Both the position numbers and the translations under genes were made by a program. The notes beneath the pieces were generated by a model that was given only the letters and a program-made list of their open reading frames with translations, had not been told where the DNA came from and searched no databases. A stretch of 64,000 nt of DNA from assembly GCA_039819485.1 (NCBI GenBank), contig JBCBRY010000001.1:124001-188000 (forward strand). Direction: 5' to 3'. Within the stretch, counting starts at the first letter, position 1. Each line of letters begins with the position of its first letter. This DNA is from UBA6168 sp039819485. GTDB lineage: Bacteria > Bacteroidota > Bacteroidia > Chitinophagales > Saprospiraceae. Positions 16,227 to 24,730 of the stretch are shown piece after piece.

Positions 16227-18599
16227 ATGATGAAAAGGCTTTTCTCTTCGATATTTTTTCTTTTGATTCTCTGTCAAAGCTGGGGTCAGGTTAGTGGTTT
16301 TGTGTTCGATGAAAATAAAGCCACTTTGCCTGGGGCGAACATTTTACTTCTTCCCGACAGTCTCTTGGCCGTCACAGAAGAGAATGGCAGTTTCACCTTT
16401 TCCAATTTACCGGAAGGGAACTACCAGCTTATCGTTTCCTTCATTGGTTATGCTCCAGATACTGTTTCGACCAAAGTAAAAAACGGTCGTTCTAAAAACC
16501 TGAACATCCGTCTGCGGCCTTCAAGTACCTTGCTGAAAGAAGTCATTGTGTCAGAAGAGCATGCTAAACAAGAGGAGACTTTGCACACCGATCATATTCA
16601 CGAAGATTTTTTTCAAAAAAACCTGGAAGGCACTTTTGCCAAATCCATTGAAAAGCTTCCGGGTATCAGTGCAATTAACGTTGGAGTCGGTATTTCCAAG
16701 CCCGTCATCCGGGGATTGTCAGCCAACCGCATCATTGTCAACCATCAGGGCATCAAACAAGAGAGCCAGCAATGGGGCAGTGATCATGGGCTGGAAATTG
16801 ACCAGTTTGATGTGGAACGGGTCGAAATCATCAAAGGCCCGGGTTCGCTGCAATATGGCTCAGATGGCCTTGGTGGGGTTATCAATATTATGCCCGGCAA
16901 ACTACTTCCCAAAAACAGTTTTGATGGCAGTATACTGGGCGTCCACAAAACCAACAACGACCATTGGGGCGGGTCGGCCCGGCTGGCCATTAACGTGGAC
17001 AACTGGTTCGTCACGGCCCGGTTCAGCCGTCAGGACTTTGCAGATTACAGGGTACCTGCCACCCTGTTTTCCTATAATAATTTCGAACTGCCCATCTTCA
17101 ACAACCGGTTGAAAAACACAGCAGGAGACGAGCAAAACCTTAGCATTTCTGCCGGTGTCAGCCGTTCCTGGGGCATTACCCGGCTGCTGTTCAGTCACTA
17201 CTCGCTTGATGCGGGATTGTTCAGCGGTGCCGTTGGCATTCCCCGGTCTTACGCCCTCACTCACGACGGCAACTACCGCGACCTTGACGTGCCCAAACAA
17301 GCCGTTGATCACTACAGAGCTTCCCTCAACCAGACATTTTTCTTTGGCAATGACCACCTCACTTTTGACGTGGGCTTCCAACACAACCTCCGAAGAGAGT
17401 TTTCAGTGCCGGAATTTCACAGTATACCGCTGTCACAACTCGAAGACCCAAATGACCAATTGGCCATCGAACTCGAACTCCGCACTTTTAGCATCGCCAC
17501 TCATTATGAACACCGCTTCCGTTCGAATTGGAAAAACATTTATGGAGGCAATGTTCAGTGGCAGCACAATCAGCGGGGAGGCTTCGAGTACCTTTTACCC
17601 GAGTTCCGCACTTTCAGGGGCGGCCTGTTTTCCATTACTGAAATAGAGCTGGAGGAAAACTGGCTCTTGAACGGTGGGCTCCGCCTTGATATCGGGCAGA
17701 ACGACACAGAATTCTTTCGGCAATTCGTTTGGGACAGTAACGAGAACATTACTGACTCACTCTTATCCCCTGCCACTGATGACCTGTTTTTTAACTGGTC
17801 TGCCTCGTTTGGCAGCAATTATACAATGGGTGAAGGGAAGTGGATTCTGAAAGCGAACTTCGGCAAAAGTTTCCGGGTACCTTACCCGGCCGAGACAGTC
17901 TCCAACGGCATTCACCACGGCACCTTTCGGCACGAAGTCGGAACTGCCGACCTGAAATCGGAACATGGATACCAGCTCGACCTGAGCGCTGATTGGAACC
18001 TTGGCAGTTTCACAGGCAGCCTGGCCACATATTTCAATTATTTTGACAACTATATTTACCTCGGTCCCACCTTCCCTGCTCAATTTTCACCACTCCCGGA
18101 GGCCGGTCAGATTTTTCGCTACCGCCAGGACGATGCCATCTACACAGGTTTCGAACTGCAATGGACCTGGGAATTTTTACCCGGTCTTACCGTAGAACAG
18201 GCGGTGGATTTCGTGCAGAGTTATAACCCTAAAACGAAATTGGCACTCCCGTTCACTCCACAGCCAGCCATACGCACAGACCTGCGTTATTCCATTTCGG
18301 AAAGTAAGTGGCTGGACGACTTTTATCTGGAAGTAGGTCACCAATACCACTTTGCCGCCCGTGGCCGCTTGCGTGTCGACCGTTCGGAACAGGCAACTCC
18401 TGCCTATCAACTCTGGGGCATTGGCATAGGCTCCGATTTGCTGTTCGGAGGGCAAAAAGTACAATTCAGTTGTCAGGTGCAGAACGTTTTCGACACCGCT
18501 TATTTGGCACACCTAAGCCGCTACCGTCTCATCAACGTGCCCGAACAAGGGCGCAATGTGGTGGTTTCGTTAAAGGTGCCTTTTGGGGGTAAGTTTTAA
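16227..18599 (+). CDS. TonB-dependent outer-membrane receptor, probable zinc/metal receptor
   Basis: The ATG at 16227 (MMKRLFSSIFFLLILC) is preferred to one 14 codons earlier, since it begins the signal peptide. A CarboxypepD_reg-like domain (about residues 22-105) is followed by a His/Glu-rich linker EEHAKQEETLHTDHIHED, the plug (GISKPVIRGLSANRIIVN, IKGPGSLQYGSDGLGG) and a long 22-strand-type barrel ending in a C-terminal Phe (GGKF). At about 790 residues it is of normal length. The HTDHIHED linker and the neighbouring metal genes point to zinc import. Another divalent metal or a metallophore remains possible. Energy would come from TonB-ExbBD encoded elsewhere. Confidence 0.88.
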   Translation: MMKRLFSSIFFLLILCQSWGQVSGFVFDENKATLPGANILLLPDSLLAVTEENGSFTFSNLPEGNYQLIVSFIGYAPDTVSTKVKNGRSKNLNIRLRPSSTLLKEVIVSEEHAKQEETLHTDHIHEDFFQKNLEGTFAKSIEKLPGISAINVGVGISKPVIRGLSANRIIVNHQGIKQESQQWGSDHGLEIDQFDVERVEIIKGPGSLQYGSDGLGGVINIMPGKLLPKNSFDGSILGVHKTNNDHWGGSARLAINVDNWFVTARFSRQDFADYRVPATLFSYNNFELPIFNNRLKNTAGDEQNLSISAGVSRSWGITRLLFSHYSLDAGLFSGAVGIPRSYALTHDGNYRDLDVPKQAVDHYRASLNQTFFFGNDHLTFDVGFQHNLRREFSVPEFHSIPLSQLEDPNDQLAIELELRTFSIATHYEHRFRSNWKNIYGGNVQWQHNQRGGFEYLLPEFRTFRGGLFSITEIELEENWLLNGGLRLDIGQNDTEFFRQFVWDSNENITDSLLSPATDDLFFNWSASFGSNYTMGEGKWILKANFGKSFRVPYPAETVSNGIHHGTFRHEVGTADLKSEHGYQLDLSADWNLGSFTGSLATYFNYFDNYIYLGPTFPAQFSPLPEAGQIFRYRQDDAIYTGFELQWTWEFLPGLTVEQAVDFVQSYNPKTKLALPFTPQPAIRTDLRYSISESKWLDDFYLEVGHQYHFAARGRLRVDRSEQATPAYQLWGIGIGSDLLFGGQKVQFSCQVQNVFDTAYLAHLSRYRLINVPEQGRNVVVSLKVPFGGKF

Positions 18600-18633
18600 G
18601 AATAGGGTTTATGAAAATCCATAAACCCTATTC
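18600..18633. terminator. bidirectional hairpin terminator
   Basis: Perfect 14-base arms at 18600-18613 and 18620-18633 (GAATAGGGTTTATG and its reverse complement) close a 6-base loop between the convergent TonB receptor and small lipoprotein genes. There is no long T-tract, so efficiency is uncertain. Confidence 0.7.
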
Positions 18634-18640
18634 ATTTAAA

Positions 18641-19060
18641 TTACTGTAAGCAAAACTCCGCTTCCGCAGTCGATTTCTCATTACAGTCATGATCAACACA
18701 GGCCTCTACTTCCAGGTGGAAACAAGTGCCTGCTCCAAAGCTACACAAGTCAACTTCTTGTTCAAAAGTGATTTTTTGGTCGTGGTCATGCTCATCGTAA
18801 TTAATGATTTTGGTATCGACATCGCCCTCTGGATGAAGGACAACTTTTACTTCATGGTTTTCGTCAGAAGCTTCAAAATCAATATGGACATGGACTTCAG
18901 CACAGTCAGCCATAGCAATATTTTCACCGTCGATCGGCTCTTCAATTGTGATGATAATTTGGTTAGCAGGCTCATCGCTGCTGTCATCATCACTACAGCT
19001 GGTAGCAGCAAAAACTAATGATACAAATGCAAAAAGATAAAGAAATCTAAAATTTTTCAT
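18641..19060 (-). CDS. small acidic His-rich lipoprotein, 139 aa
   Basis: A lipoprotein signal peptide (MKNFRFLYLFAFVSLVFAAT, lipobox ATSC) precedes an acidic SDDDSSDEP linker. The single beta-sandwich domain contains AEVHVHIDFEASDENHEV, YDEHDHDQ and a Cys-rich end (CSFGAGTCFHLEVEACVDHDC). His pairs and acidic residues suggest metal binding. The translation start region is nearly identical to that of DUF4625 copy 1 (TTTCTGACC directly before ATGAAAAA), so part of the two genes may share ancestry. It is convergent with the TonB receptor gene. Confidence 0.82.
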   Translation of the reverse strand: MKNFRFLYLFAFVSLVFAATSCSDDDSSDEPANQIIITIEEPIDGENIAMADCAEVHVHIDFEASDENHEVKVVLHPEGDVDTKIINYDEHDHDQKITFEQEVDLCSFGAGTCFHLEVEACVDHDCNEKSTAEAEFCLQ

Positions 19061-19166
19061 GGTCAGAAAAATGTTTTGATGTATTCCGAAATGAAGCCCA
19101 ATACCTAGGCCTCCATTTACGAAGTGAGAAAAAATGATGAATTATTTTATTTTAAATTGGATGGGA

Positions 19167-19185
19167 ACAGGACAATACCTGTCCT
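19167..19185. promoter_or_regulatory. compact palindrome in the upstream region of the small lipoprotein gene
   Basis: Two overlapping dyads are present: ACAGG/CCTGT (19167-19182) and AGGACA/TGTCCT (19169-19185). They lie about 110 bases upstream of the lipoprotein start. This could be an operator, but no similar site was recognised before the other metal genes. Confidence 0.3.
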
Positions 19186-19279
19186 AATCAAAACTGATGC
19201 TAGTGAACGTACGCAAACATATACGTGCGGTCAGACACGATCAGTTGGAGTTTCCATTTTGATGATCAAAGGAAAGGTT

Positions 19280-19621
19280 TCAGGCCAAAGAAGCAGGTGG
19301 CCCCCGAAGACAGGATTGCCGTTTCTTTTGAGTTAAACAGCATTCGCGATATGCAAACTCCGATTCATTGGTGATGAAATCCGGGAGTTGGATTGCCAGC
19401 GTATAGAAATGTAGATCAGTGGGTGAAAAATGAAAGAGACAAATATCGCAGTGAAGGTGCCTGTGTTCTTCGTCATGCAGATGTGTACCCTCAACGGAAC
19501 AAGTTTCCGAATCGTGGTCGTGCCCCACAAAATTGTGCAGCCCCTGCAGGACAAAAACCTGAAGTATCAAAGCCGCCAGAAAGTAGGCAGCCACCGGGCG
19601 ATATGAATGATTTTTTTTCAA
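19280..19621 (-). CDS. small His/Cys membrane protein, YRP-HxH-CxxC-RGPP family (copy 4)
   Basis: This 113-residue copy is the clearest family member: MKKNHSYRPVAAYFLAALIL, a helix, GLHNFVGHDHDSETCSVEG, THLHDEEHRHLHCDICLFHF, SPTDLHFY and a C-terminal CLRGPPASLA. It shares long identical runs with copies 1 and 2 (SYRPVAA.FLAAL, QVFVL.GLH, ETCSVEG), so duplication looks recent. It has its own -7 element upstream. Location of the His/Cys part in the periplasm is inferred from the single N-terminal helix. Confidence 0.78.
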   Translation of the reverse strand: MKKNHSYRPVAAYFLAALILQVFVLQGLHNFVGHDHDSETCSVEGTHLHDEEHRHLHCDICLFHFSPTDLHFYTLAIQLPDFITNESEFAYRECCLTQKKRQSCLRGPPASLA

Positions 19622-19672
19622 TTAAATTGTAAATCCTGCGAAATCCGACGCTGGAATTAAGATACGAAAATA

Positions 19673-19680
19673 CAAAAGTA
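19673..19680 (-). promoter_or_regulatory. -7 promoter element TACTTTTG
   Basis: On the minus strand TACTTTTG matches TAnnTTTG, 52 bases upstream of the start of the fourth small His/Cys gene. Confidence 0.45.
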
Positions 19681-19911
19681 AGCAATTAACTCTATTCTAA
19701 AATCAGGAACTTTAGGAAGTTATGGTGCGAACATGACGTTGTAATATTGACGCCCCACAAATTTCACCGTCAGAAATAAGGGTGATATTCTTATTTTTCA
19801 GATAATGTGCAATTAGGCTCAACACGCTCCACACAACGCGGTAGCGGTCATTTGAAATACCTACCTTAGCTAATCTGACCAACATTTTCTGACCTGAAAA
19901 GGAAATACTTC

Positions 19912-21384
19912 ATGCAAAAAAAGAGGCTGTTTTCGCTTTTAATAAAACTCATTTGTGCGGGTTGTGGCATGGCCCAGTGCCCACTGCCCAATGCCATCAT
20001 TTATCAAAGCGATAACCCGATCATCAGCATGGACTCGATTGCGAGGCTAACGGCGCCAGTCCTTTGGTTTTCGCCGGACGAACCCAATTTGTACGACGCC
20101 TATGGCAACATCACGCTTCCTGCCCCTTTCCCTTTTGACGATGCCGAACAAAAACCGACGGTTTATTATAAAATCAAAAATGTGTACAGTGATTTAAAGA
20201 CACATGACCTCATCCCTTCAGATTACGCAGCCATTCGTTCCAGGCAGCTGGACCTGTCAAAAACCAAGGGCCTTGAGATCGAGCATTATGGCTATTTCCC
20301 GACTGAGACCGGCGTAGGTAGCCATCAACATGATATCGGCTCCACGGCATTCCAAGTTGAGGTACACCGACACCCCGCCTGCGATACTTTTGCTTATGTT
20401 TTGGAGGTCAAGCGCATTCTCGCCAGGGCGCATGGGCTGTACTGGTTCAACAACAATCTCAATGTTGATCAATATACTTTGTTTCCCATCACCATCCTGG
20501 TAGAGGAAGGCAAGCATGCCAAGTGTACCGATAAAAACGCAGATGGCGAGTATACCCCCACTTATGATGTGAATGAAAAGGTCAACGATGCCTGGGGAGT
20601 AAGGGACATCATTACGACGGGGCGGCTGGTTTCTGGCGGTTACCAGGCTTGGATGCAGAAAAGTCGAAGGACGGATTCCGTCATTTTCCCTCCTCCATCA
20701 GGTATTGTCGAATCCACGAAAAAGATTCAAAAAAGATTTGTCGATAAAACAAAAATCCAGACCTACCAGCTCTTGCCATTCCCTGCTCTGCCCGAAAACT
20801 ATGAGGACGGGAAATTGGTTAAAATCGTCAAAGACAGACGCCCCAAAGCATGGCCCAAAACACATACTTCCATCAACAAAAAGAAAAAGTTTAGAAAACT
20901 CTCCTCTGAATATTTTCTTCCCAACGATATTGGTTTTGCTTATCGTTTTGATTCCGGATCGGGAGCAAGTTTCTCGCTTCCGCTATTGCTGTTCCGGCAT
21001 GTGGAAGCGCCCATGACTGGCGGTTGGCTGTACCACAAATTATATTTTAACGATGTAAAAACGGACGCAAACGAAGTCATCCTGGGCAAATGGGGCCACC
21101 AAATTCAATATGCTGCCTCGGCCTCCAGGTGGATCGACTCTTATGTTGGCCTGGGGTATGAATTTGTAGAAGACCGTTCGGTCCCCGGCTCGTCCTCGGA
21201 GGAACTCATGTTTGCATCCGAGGCTGGCTTCAAATTCCGGTTCAACATCTCTTCGACGCCCGCCAAGTTTTTGAGATACCTGGGCACCAATTACTGGGGT
21301 CTGCGGATCGGCTGGAAAAACTTAGGTTTCAGTGCATTCGACAAAGGTGCTTTCGTGGTGGAGATCGGCGCAGGTGCTTTTTAG
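19912..21384 (+). CDS. unrecognised secreted protein, 490 aa
   Basis: I cannot name a family. The N-terminus is a signal peptide (MQKKRLFSLLIKLICAGCGM) with possible cleavage after MAQ. The central part has the motifs LWFSPDEPNLYDAYGN, RAHGLYWFNNNLN and ILVEEGKHAKCTDKNADGEY followed by YDVNEKVNDAWGVRD. The Asp/Asn series DKNADGEY looks like a calcium loop. The last 130 residues alternate polar and aromatic residues and end in GAGAF, as in an outer-membrane barrel. A secreted or outer-membrane enzyme or adhesin-like protein is possible. It lies alone between the metal island and an ABC operon. Confidence 0.75.
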   Translation: MQKKRLFSLLIKLICAGCGMAQCPLPNAIIYQSDNPIISMDSIARLTAPVLWFSPDEPNLYDAYGNITLPAPFPFDDAEQKPTVYYKIKNVYSDLKTHDLIPSDYAAIRSRQLDLSKTKGLEIEHYGYFPTETGVGSHQHDIGSTAFQVEVHRHPACDTFAYVLEVKRILARAHGLYWFNNNLNVDQYTLFPITILVEEGKHAKCTDKNADGEYTPTYDVNEKVNDAWGVRDIITTGRLVSGGYQAWMQKSRRTDSVIFPPPSGIVESTKKIQKRFVDKTKIQTYQLLPFPALPENYEDGKLVKIVKDRRPKAWPKTHTSINKKKKFRKLSSEYFLPNDIGFAYRFDSGSGASFSLPLLLFRHVEAPMTGGWLYHKLYFNDVKTDANEVILGKWGHQIQYAASASRWIDSYVGLGYEFVEDRSVPGSSSEELMFASEAGFKFRFNISSTPAKFLRYLGTNYWGLRIGWKNLGFSAFDKGAFVVEIGAGAF

Positions 21385-21455
21385 AATTTTCTGAACCGGG
21401 AATCAAACCTGCAAATATTAAATATGCTGCGGAGTTCCTAACGAAGACTCACTGC

Positions 21456-21473
21456 TCGGACTGGAATGTCCGA
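21456..21473. repeat. short hairpin CGGAC/GTCCG between genes
   Basis: TCGGAC and GTCCGA arms enclose 6 bases in the 178-base gap before the ABC permease gene. A diverged dyad (GAGTTC...GAAGACTC) precedes it at about 21432-21450. It may terminate the upstream gene. A triplicated CACCGTT-like run follows near 21517-21534. Confidence 0.35.
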
Positions 21474-21562
21474 ACTACTTTTGGGTTTTCGTCGAAAAAC
21501 CCCGCTCCCCGCTCACCGTTCACCGTTCACCATTATATCTTAGCGAAAAATTCGAAAAACCC

Positions 21563-22672
21563 ATGTTTGAACTGCGAGGCAAACTGTCCAATACCCAATC
21601 GCTGACCTTAGGCATCGCTGGCGGCCTGCTGATCGTGCTGATCTGGTGGGCCCTGGCCGAAATCAAATCGGAGCGGATACCCGATGTGGAAATCAGCCGG
21701 GAGCTGCCTTCCACCTTGGGGCAGGATTCGTTGCGCAATGCGGCGATCCGTGACTCCATCCTGCTGGCCGATTCCATTGCGGTGGCCAATGCCACCAAAT
21801 TCAAGAAAGTCTACCCGACCATTCCTTTGCCGACGGAAGTGGTCAAGAGCTATGGTCGGCTGTTTACCAAAGACAGCTTGGTAGGCAATGCGCTGAAGTC
21901 CATTTGGCTGACGCTGCAAGGTTATTTCTGGGCAGTCTTTATCTGTATTCCGATCGGTTTTGTGGTGGGGTTGATTCCACTGTTCCGGGGGCTGTTCAGC
22001 AAGCCGATCGAGGCGATGCGATTTCTGCCCATCACCGCGCTCATTGGGGTATTTATTATCTGGTTCGGTATTTATGATGAAATGAAAGTGGCGTTCCTCG
22101 CCTTTGGGATCATTGTCTTTTTGCTGCCCGCCGTCATCCAGCGCATCGACGAGGTGGAAAAGGTCTATCTGCAAACCACCTTCACCCTCGGCGCCACCAA
22201 CTGGCAAACGGTGAAGTCTGTTTACATCCCGGCCGTCATGAGCAAACTGATCGACGATATCCGTGTCCTGACGGCAGTCTCCTGGACCTACATCATCATC
22301 ACCGAGTACATCAACAAGGACGGTGGCCTGGGGGCCCTCATCCACATCAAGCGGCGGCTGTTGCAGATGCCCGACATGTTTGCCATCATCTTACTCATTG
22401 TTTTGATCGGCTTCCTCCAGGATCGCATTTTCGTTTACATGGGCAAGCGGCTGTTCCCTTTTCAGCATTACAAGACCATACTCCCGGGCAATACTGAAGT
22501 ACGCTACGGCATCTGGATGTTGCTCGGTATTTTCACTGTGGCTGCACTATCACAGATGATTATCCCTGATTTAAACATCGGAACCATCGCCCTGATCGTC
22601 GCACTGGCTGCGGTCATTTTCATTTTATACGGAGAATACAAAGTGCAAAAAGCCCTCTGGCAGCAGTCGTAA
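21563..22672 (+). CDS. ABC transporter permease, SsuC/NrtB-like, with periplasmic N-terminal extension
   Basis: The 369-residue inner-membrane protein has an N-terminal helix (about 15-35), an unusual 75-residue hydrophilic segment, then a BinPT1 (BPD_transp_1) domain with ALKSIWLTLQGYF and the EAA loop ATFTLGATNWQTVKSVYIP-like sequence. Two extra helices form the C-terminus. Family members import nitrate, sulphonates, taurine or pyrimidine precursors. No substrate-binding protein gene is beside it, only the ATPase gene 60 bases downstream. The substrate is therefore open. Confidence 0.85.
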   Translation: MFELRGKLSNTQSLTLGIAGGLLIVLIWWALAEIKSERIPDVEISRELPSTLGQDSLRNAAIRDSILLADSIAVANATKFKKVYPTIPLPTEVVKSYGRLFTKDSLVGNALKSIWLTLQGYFWAVFICIPIGFVVGLIPLFRGLFSKPIEAMRFLPITALIGVFIIWFGIYDEMKVAFLAFGIIVFLLPAVIQRIDEVEKVYLQTTFTLGATNWQTVKSVYIPAVMSKLIDDIRVLTAVSWTYIIITEYINKDGGLGALIHIKRRLLQMPDMFAIILLIVLIGFLQDRIFVYMGKRLFPFQHYKTILPGNTEVRYGIWMLLGIFTVAALSQMIIPDLNIGTIALIVALAAVIFILYGEYKVQKALWQQS

Positions 22673-22673
22673 A

Positions 22674-22727
22674 ATTTATGATTTATCTAAAAACAAATCA
22701 TAAATCATACACCCATAAATCATAAAT
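22674..22727. repeat. AT-rich inverted and repeated word ATAAATCATAAAT
   Basis: ATTTATGATTTAT (22674-22686) is the exact reverse complement of 22715-22727, and a third related word is at 22695-22709. It lies between two genes of one operon, where a weak hairpin could adjust the amounts of permease and ATPase. Confidence 0.6.
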
Positions 22728-22732
22728 ATTAT

Positions 22733-23521
22733 ATGGAAAACCTTCCACCCATTATAGAATTAAAAGACGTCGGACAGAGTTACGACGGTGGGGAAAACTG
22801 GATCATCAAGGATTGCCAATTATCAATCCCGGACAAGCCCTCGCAAGGGGAATTTGTCGTTATCCTCGGCATGTCCGGTTGCGGCAAGTCGACTATTTTG
22901 CGGTACATTGCCGGACTGCAGAAACCGACGGAAGGGCAGGTATTGATCCACGGGAAACCGATGGACGAGGCGCCGCGGGTCAGCATGGTTTTTCAGCGTT
23001 ATTCCTCCCTCCCTTGGCTGACCGTGCTCGACAATGTGGCACTGGCCTTAAAATATAAAGGCGTTGACAAAAAGGAACGCAACGAGCAGGCGATGGACAT
23101 CATTAAAAAGGTGGGACTTGCCGGGCACGAAAACAAATACGCACAGTACCCTACCCTCTCCGGTGGCCAGCTGCAGCGCGTGGCCATTGCCCGCAGTATT
23201 GTCGCCAACCCGGAAATCCTTTTGATGGACGAACCCTTCGGCGCACTCGACATCAATACCCGCCTGCAAATGCAGGACCTGCTGGCAGAGTTGTGGACGG
23301 ACTTCCACCCAACTGTCATTTTTGTAACGCACGACATTTCCGAGGCTGTTTACCTGGGCGATGATATTTACATCATGAAGAGCCAGCCTTCCCATTTTGT
23401 GAAACATTTAAAAGTGGACCTCCCCCTGGTTCGGGGGCGGGACATGAAACGCGATCCAAAATTTATAGAACACGTTCATCAGGTAGAGGACAGTATGGTG
23501 GAAGTAGCAAAAATGGGGTGA
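22733..23521 (+). CDS. ABC transporter ATPase, SsuB/TauB/NrtD-like
   Basis: The 262-residue cytosolic ATPase has Walker A GMSGCGKS (about 46-53), Q-loop MVFQRYSSLPWL, signature LSGGQLQR, Walker B ILLMDEPFGALD and switch VTHDISEA. The sequence QRYSSLPWLTVLDNV is characteristic of the nitrate/sulphonate/taurine group. It follows the permease gene in the same direction and the two make the core of an importer. The C-terminal 25 residues (KRDPKFIEHVHQVEDS) are variable in the family. Confidence 0.92.
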   Translation: MENLPPIIELKDVGQSYDGGENWIIKDCQLSIPDKPSQGEFVVILGMSGCGKSTILRYIAGLQKPTEGQVLIHGKPMDEAPRVSMVFQRYSSLPWLTVLDNVALALKYKGVDKKERNEQAMDIIKKVGLAGHENKYAQYPTLSGGQLQRVAIARSIVANPEILLMDEPFGALDINTRLQMQDLLAELWTDFHPTVIFVTHDISEAVYLGDDIYIMKSQPSHFVKHLKVDLPLVRGRDMKRDPKFIEHVHQVEDSMVEVAKMG

Positions 23522-23580
23522 TCAAACCTTCTGTTTGGAAAGGTATTTGAATGGTATTTTCCCAAAAAACATTCACTAAT

Positions 23581-24033
23581 ATGCCTTTTAAATTCCTAAC
23601 CATCACAGCCTTCCTGTCTTTCGTTTTTATCATTATTCAAATGGCTTTTCAAACCTCGATCGGCAATGTATTCAACGAAATTGTCGGTCTCGTCCCATTC
23701 GGAGACAAGACCATGCATTTTATCATTATGGTCTTTTTTGCCGTCTTGCTGAATGGTTGGTGTAAACTTAGAAGAGTCAAATTTGTTGGACAAACATATT
23801 TATTGGGCAGTTTTCTGGTGGCCTGCCTGATCACCTTTGAAGAATGCTCCCAGCTCTTTATCCCCGCCCGCCATTTTGAAATAATGGACCTGGTGTGTAA
23901 CTATGCAGGTATTTATGCTGGCAGTGTATTGTCGTGGATGGTACTGCCCACTGCACAAAACCAAACTACAATCGACCTTAATGAGTGGTTCGCAAACATT
24001 TCGCTTTCAACAATTTTCCCTCGATCAAGATAA
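23581..24033 (+). CDS. VanZ-like membrane protein
   Basis: The start at 23581 (MPFKFLTITAFLSFVF) begins the first helix. A start 10 codons earlier is possible. Four helices, GDKTMHFIIMVFFAVLLN and FIPARHFEIMDLVCNYAG (the family D-x-x-x-N-x-x-G motif) identify a VanZ-like protein. Function is poorly known, perhaps lipid or glycopeptide tolerance. Its last 53 bases overlap the start of the TrmN6 gene in another frame, which is a long overlap for this genome. Confidence 0.75.
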   Translation: MPFKFLTITAFLSFVFIIIQMAFQTSIGNVFNEIVGLVPFGDKTMHFIIMVFFAVLLNGWCKLRRVKFVGQTYLLGSFLVACLITFEECSQLFIPARHFEIMDLVCNYAGIYAGSVLSWMVLPTAQNQTTIDLNEWFANISLSTIFPRSR

Positions 24034-24697
24034 ATGTGCCATGAAAGTCGGCACTGACGGCATCCTGTTGGGTGCCTGGGCCGACGTCGCCAACGCCGGA
24101 GCCATCCTCGATGTGGGCACCGGCACGGGCCTGATTGCACTCATGCTTGCCCAACGAACAGAACATGCAGCCATCCATGCCGTGGAAATCGATGAAGATG
24201 CCTGCGCACAGGCTACCTCCAACATGGAAAACGCCCCTTGGTCCGACCGGTTGAAAGCCATCCGTTCTTCCATTCAGGATTTTGCAAAACTGTCCCGCCA
24301 ATCGTATGACCTCATTGTGAGCAACCCACCTTTCTTTACCGGTGGCACTTTTTCCAGTAGCCAGGACAAAACATCGGTGCGGCATACCGTGAAGTTGCCC
24401 CATGGTGATTTGCTGTCTTCCGTCCGTTCTTTGTTGTCAAAGGAAGGTAAGTTCTGTGCTGTACTACCGCGCATCGAAGGCCTGCGTTTCATCGAAAGGG
24501 CCAAAACCTACGGCATTTACTGTACTAAAATGACGCAGGTAAAACCGTTGGCAGAAAAACCCATTGAGCGGTTGCTGCTGCAATTCGAACGGAAGGAAAA
24601 AGAGATGAGCAAAGATGAACTGATCATCCAGAAAGGCGCCGGCGCCAATAATTGGTCGGAGGAGTTTGTGAAACTGACAGGAGCGTTCTATTTATGA
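23981..24697 (+). CDS. trmN6: tRNA1(Val) (adenine37-N6)-methyltransferase
   Basis: The ATG at 23981 (MSGSQTFRFQQFSLDQ) matches the usual TrmN6/YfiC start, so the frame open upstream is not used. The Rossmann fold begins DKCAMKVGTDGILLGAW, the SAM loop is LDVGTGTGLIAL, and the N6-adenine motif is NPPFF in LIVSNPPFF. The enzyme methylates A37 of tRNA-Val(UAC) using SAM. At 238 residues it has the normal length. Overlap with the VanZ-like gene suggests translational coupling. Confidence 0.9.
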   Translation: MSGSQTFRFQQFSLDQDKCAMKVGTDGILLGAWADVANAGAILDVGTGTGLIALMLAQRTEHAAIHAVEIDEDACAQATSNMENAPWSDRLKAIRSSIQDFAKLSRQSYDLIVSNPPFFTGGTFSSSQDKTSVRHTVKLPHGDLLSSVRSLLSKEGKFCAVLPRIEGLRFIERAKTYGIYCTKMTQVKPLAEKPIERLLLQFERKEKEMSKDELIIQKGAGANNWSEEFVKLTGAFYL

Positions 24698-24730
24698 TGG
24701 ATACCATTTGCATCTATTAGATTTCTAAAA

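Noticed and set aside
21608..22345. 245-codon minus-strand frame opposite the ABC permease
   Set aside because: Gln/Asp-rich without features, and the plus strand carries a clear permease.
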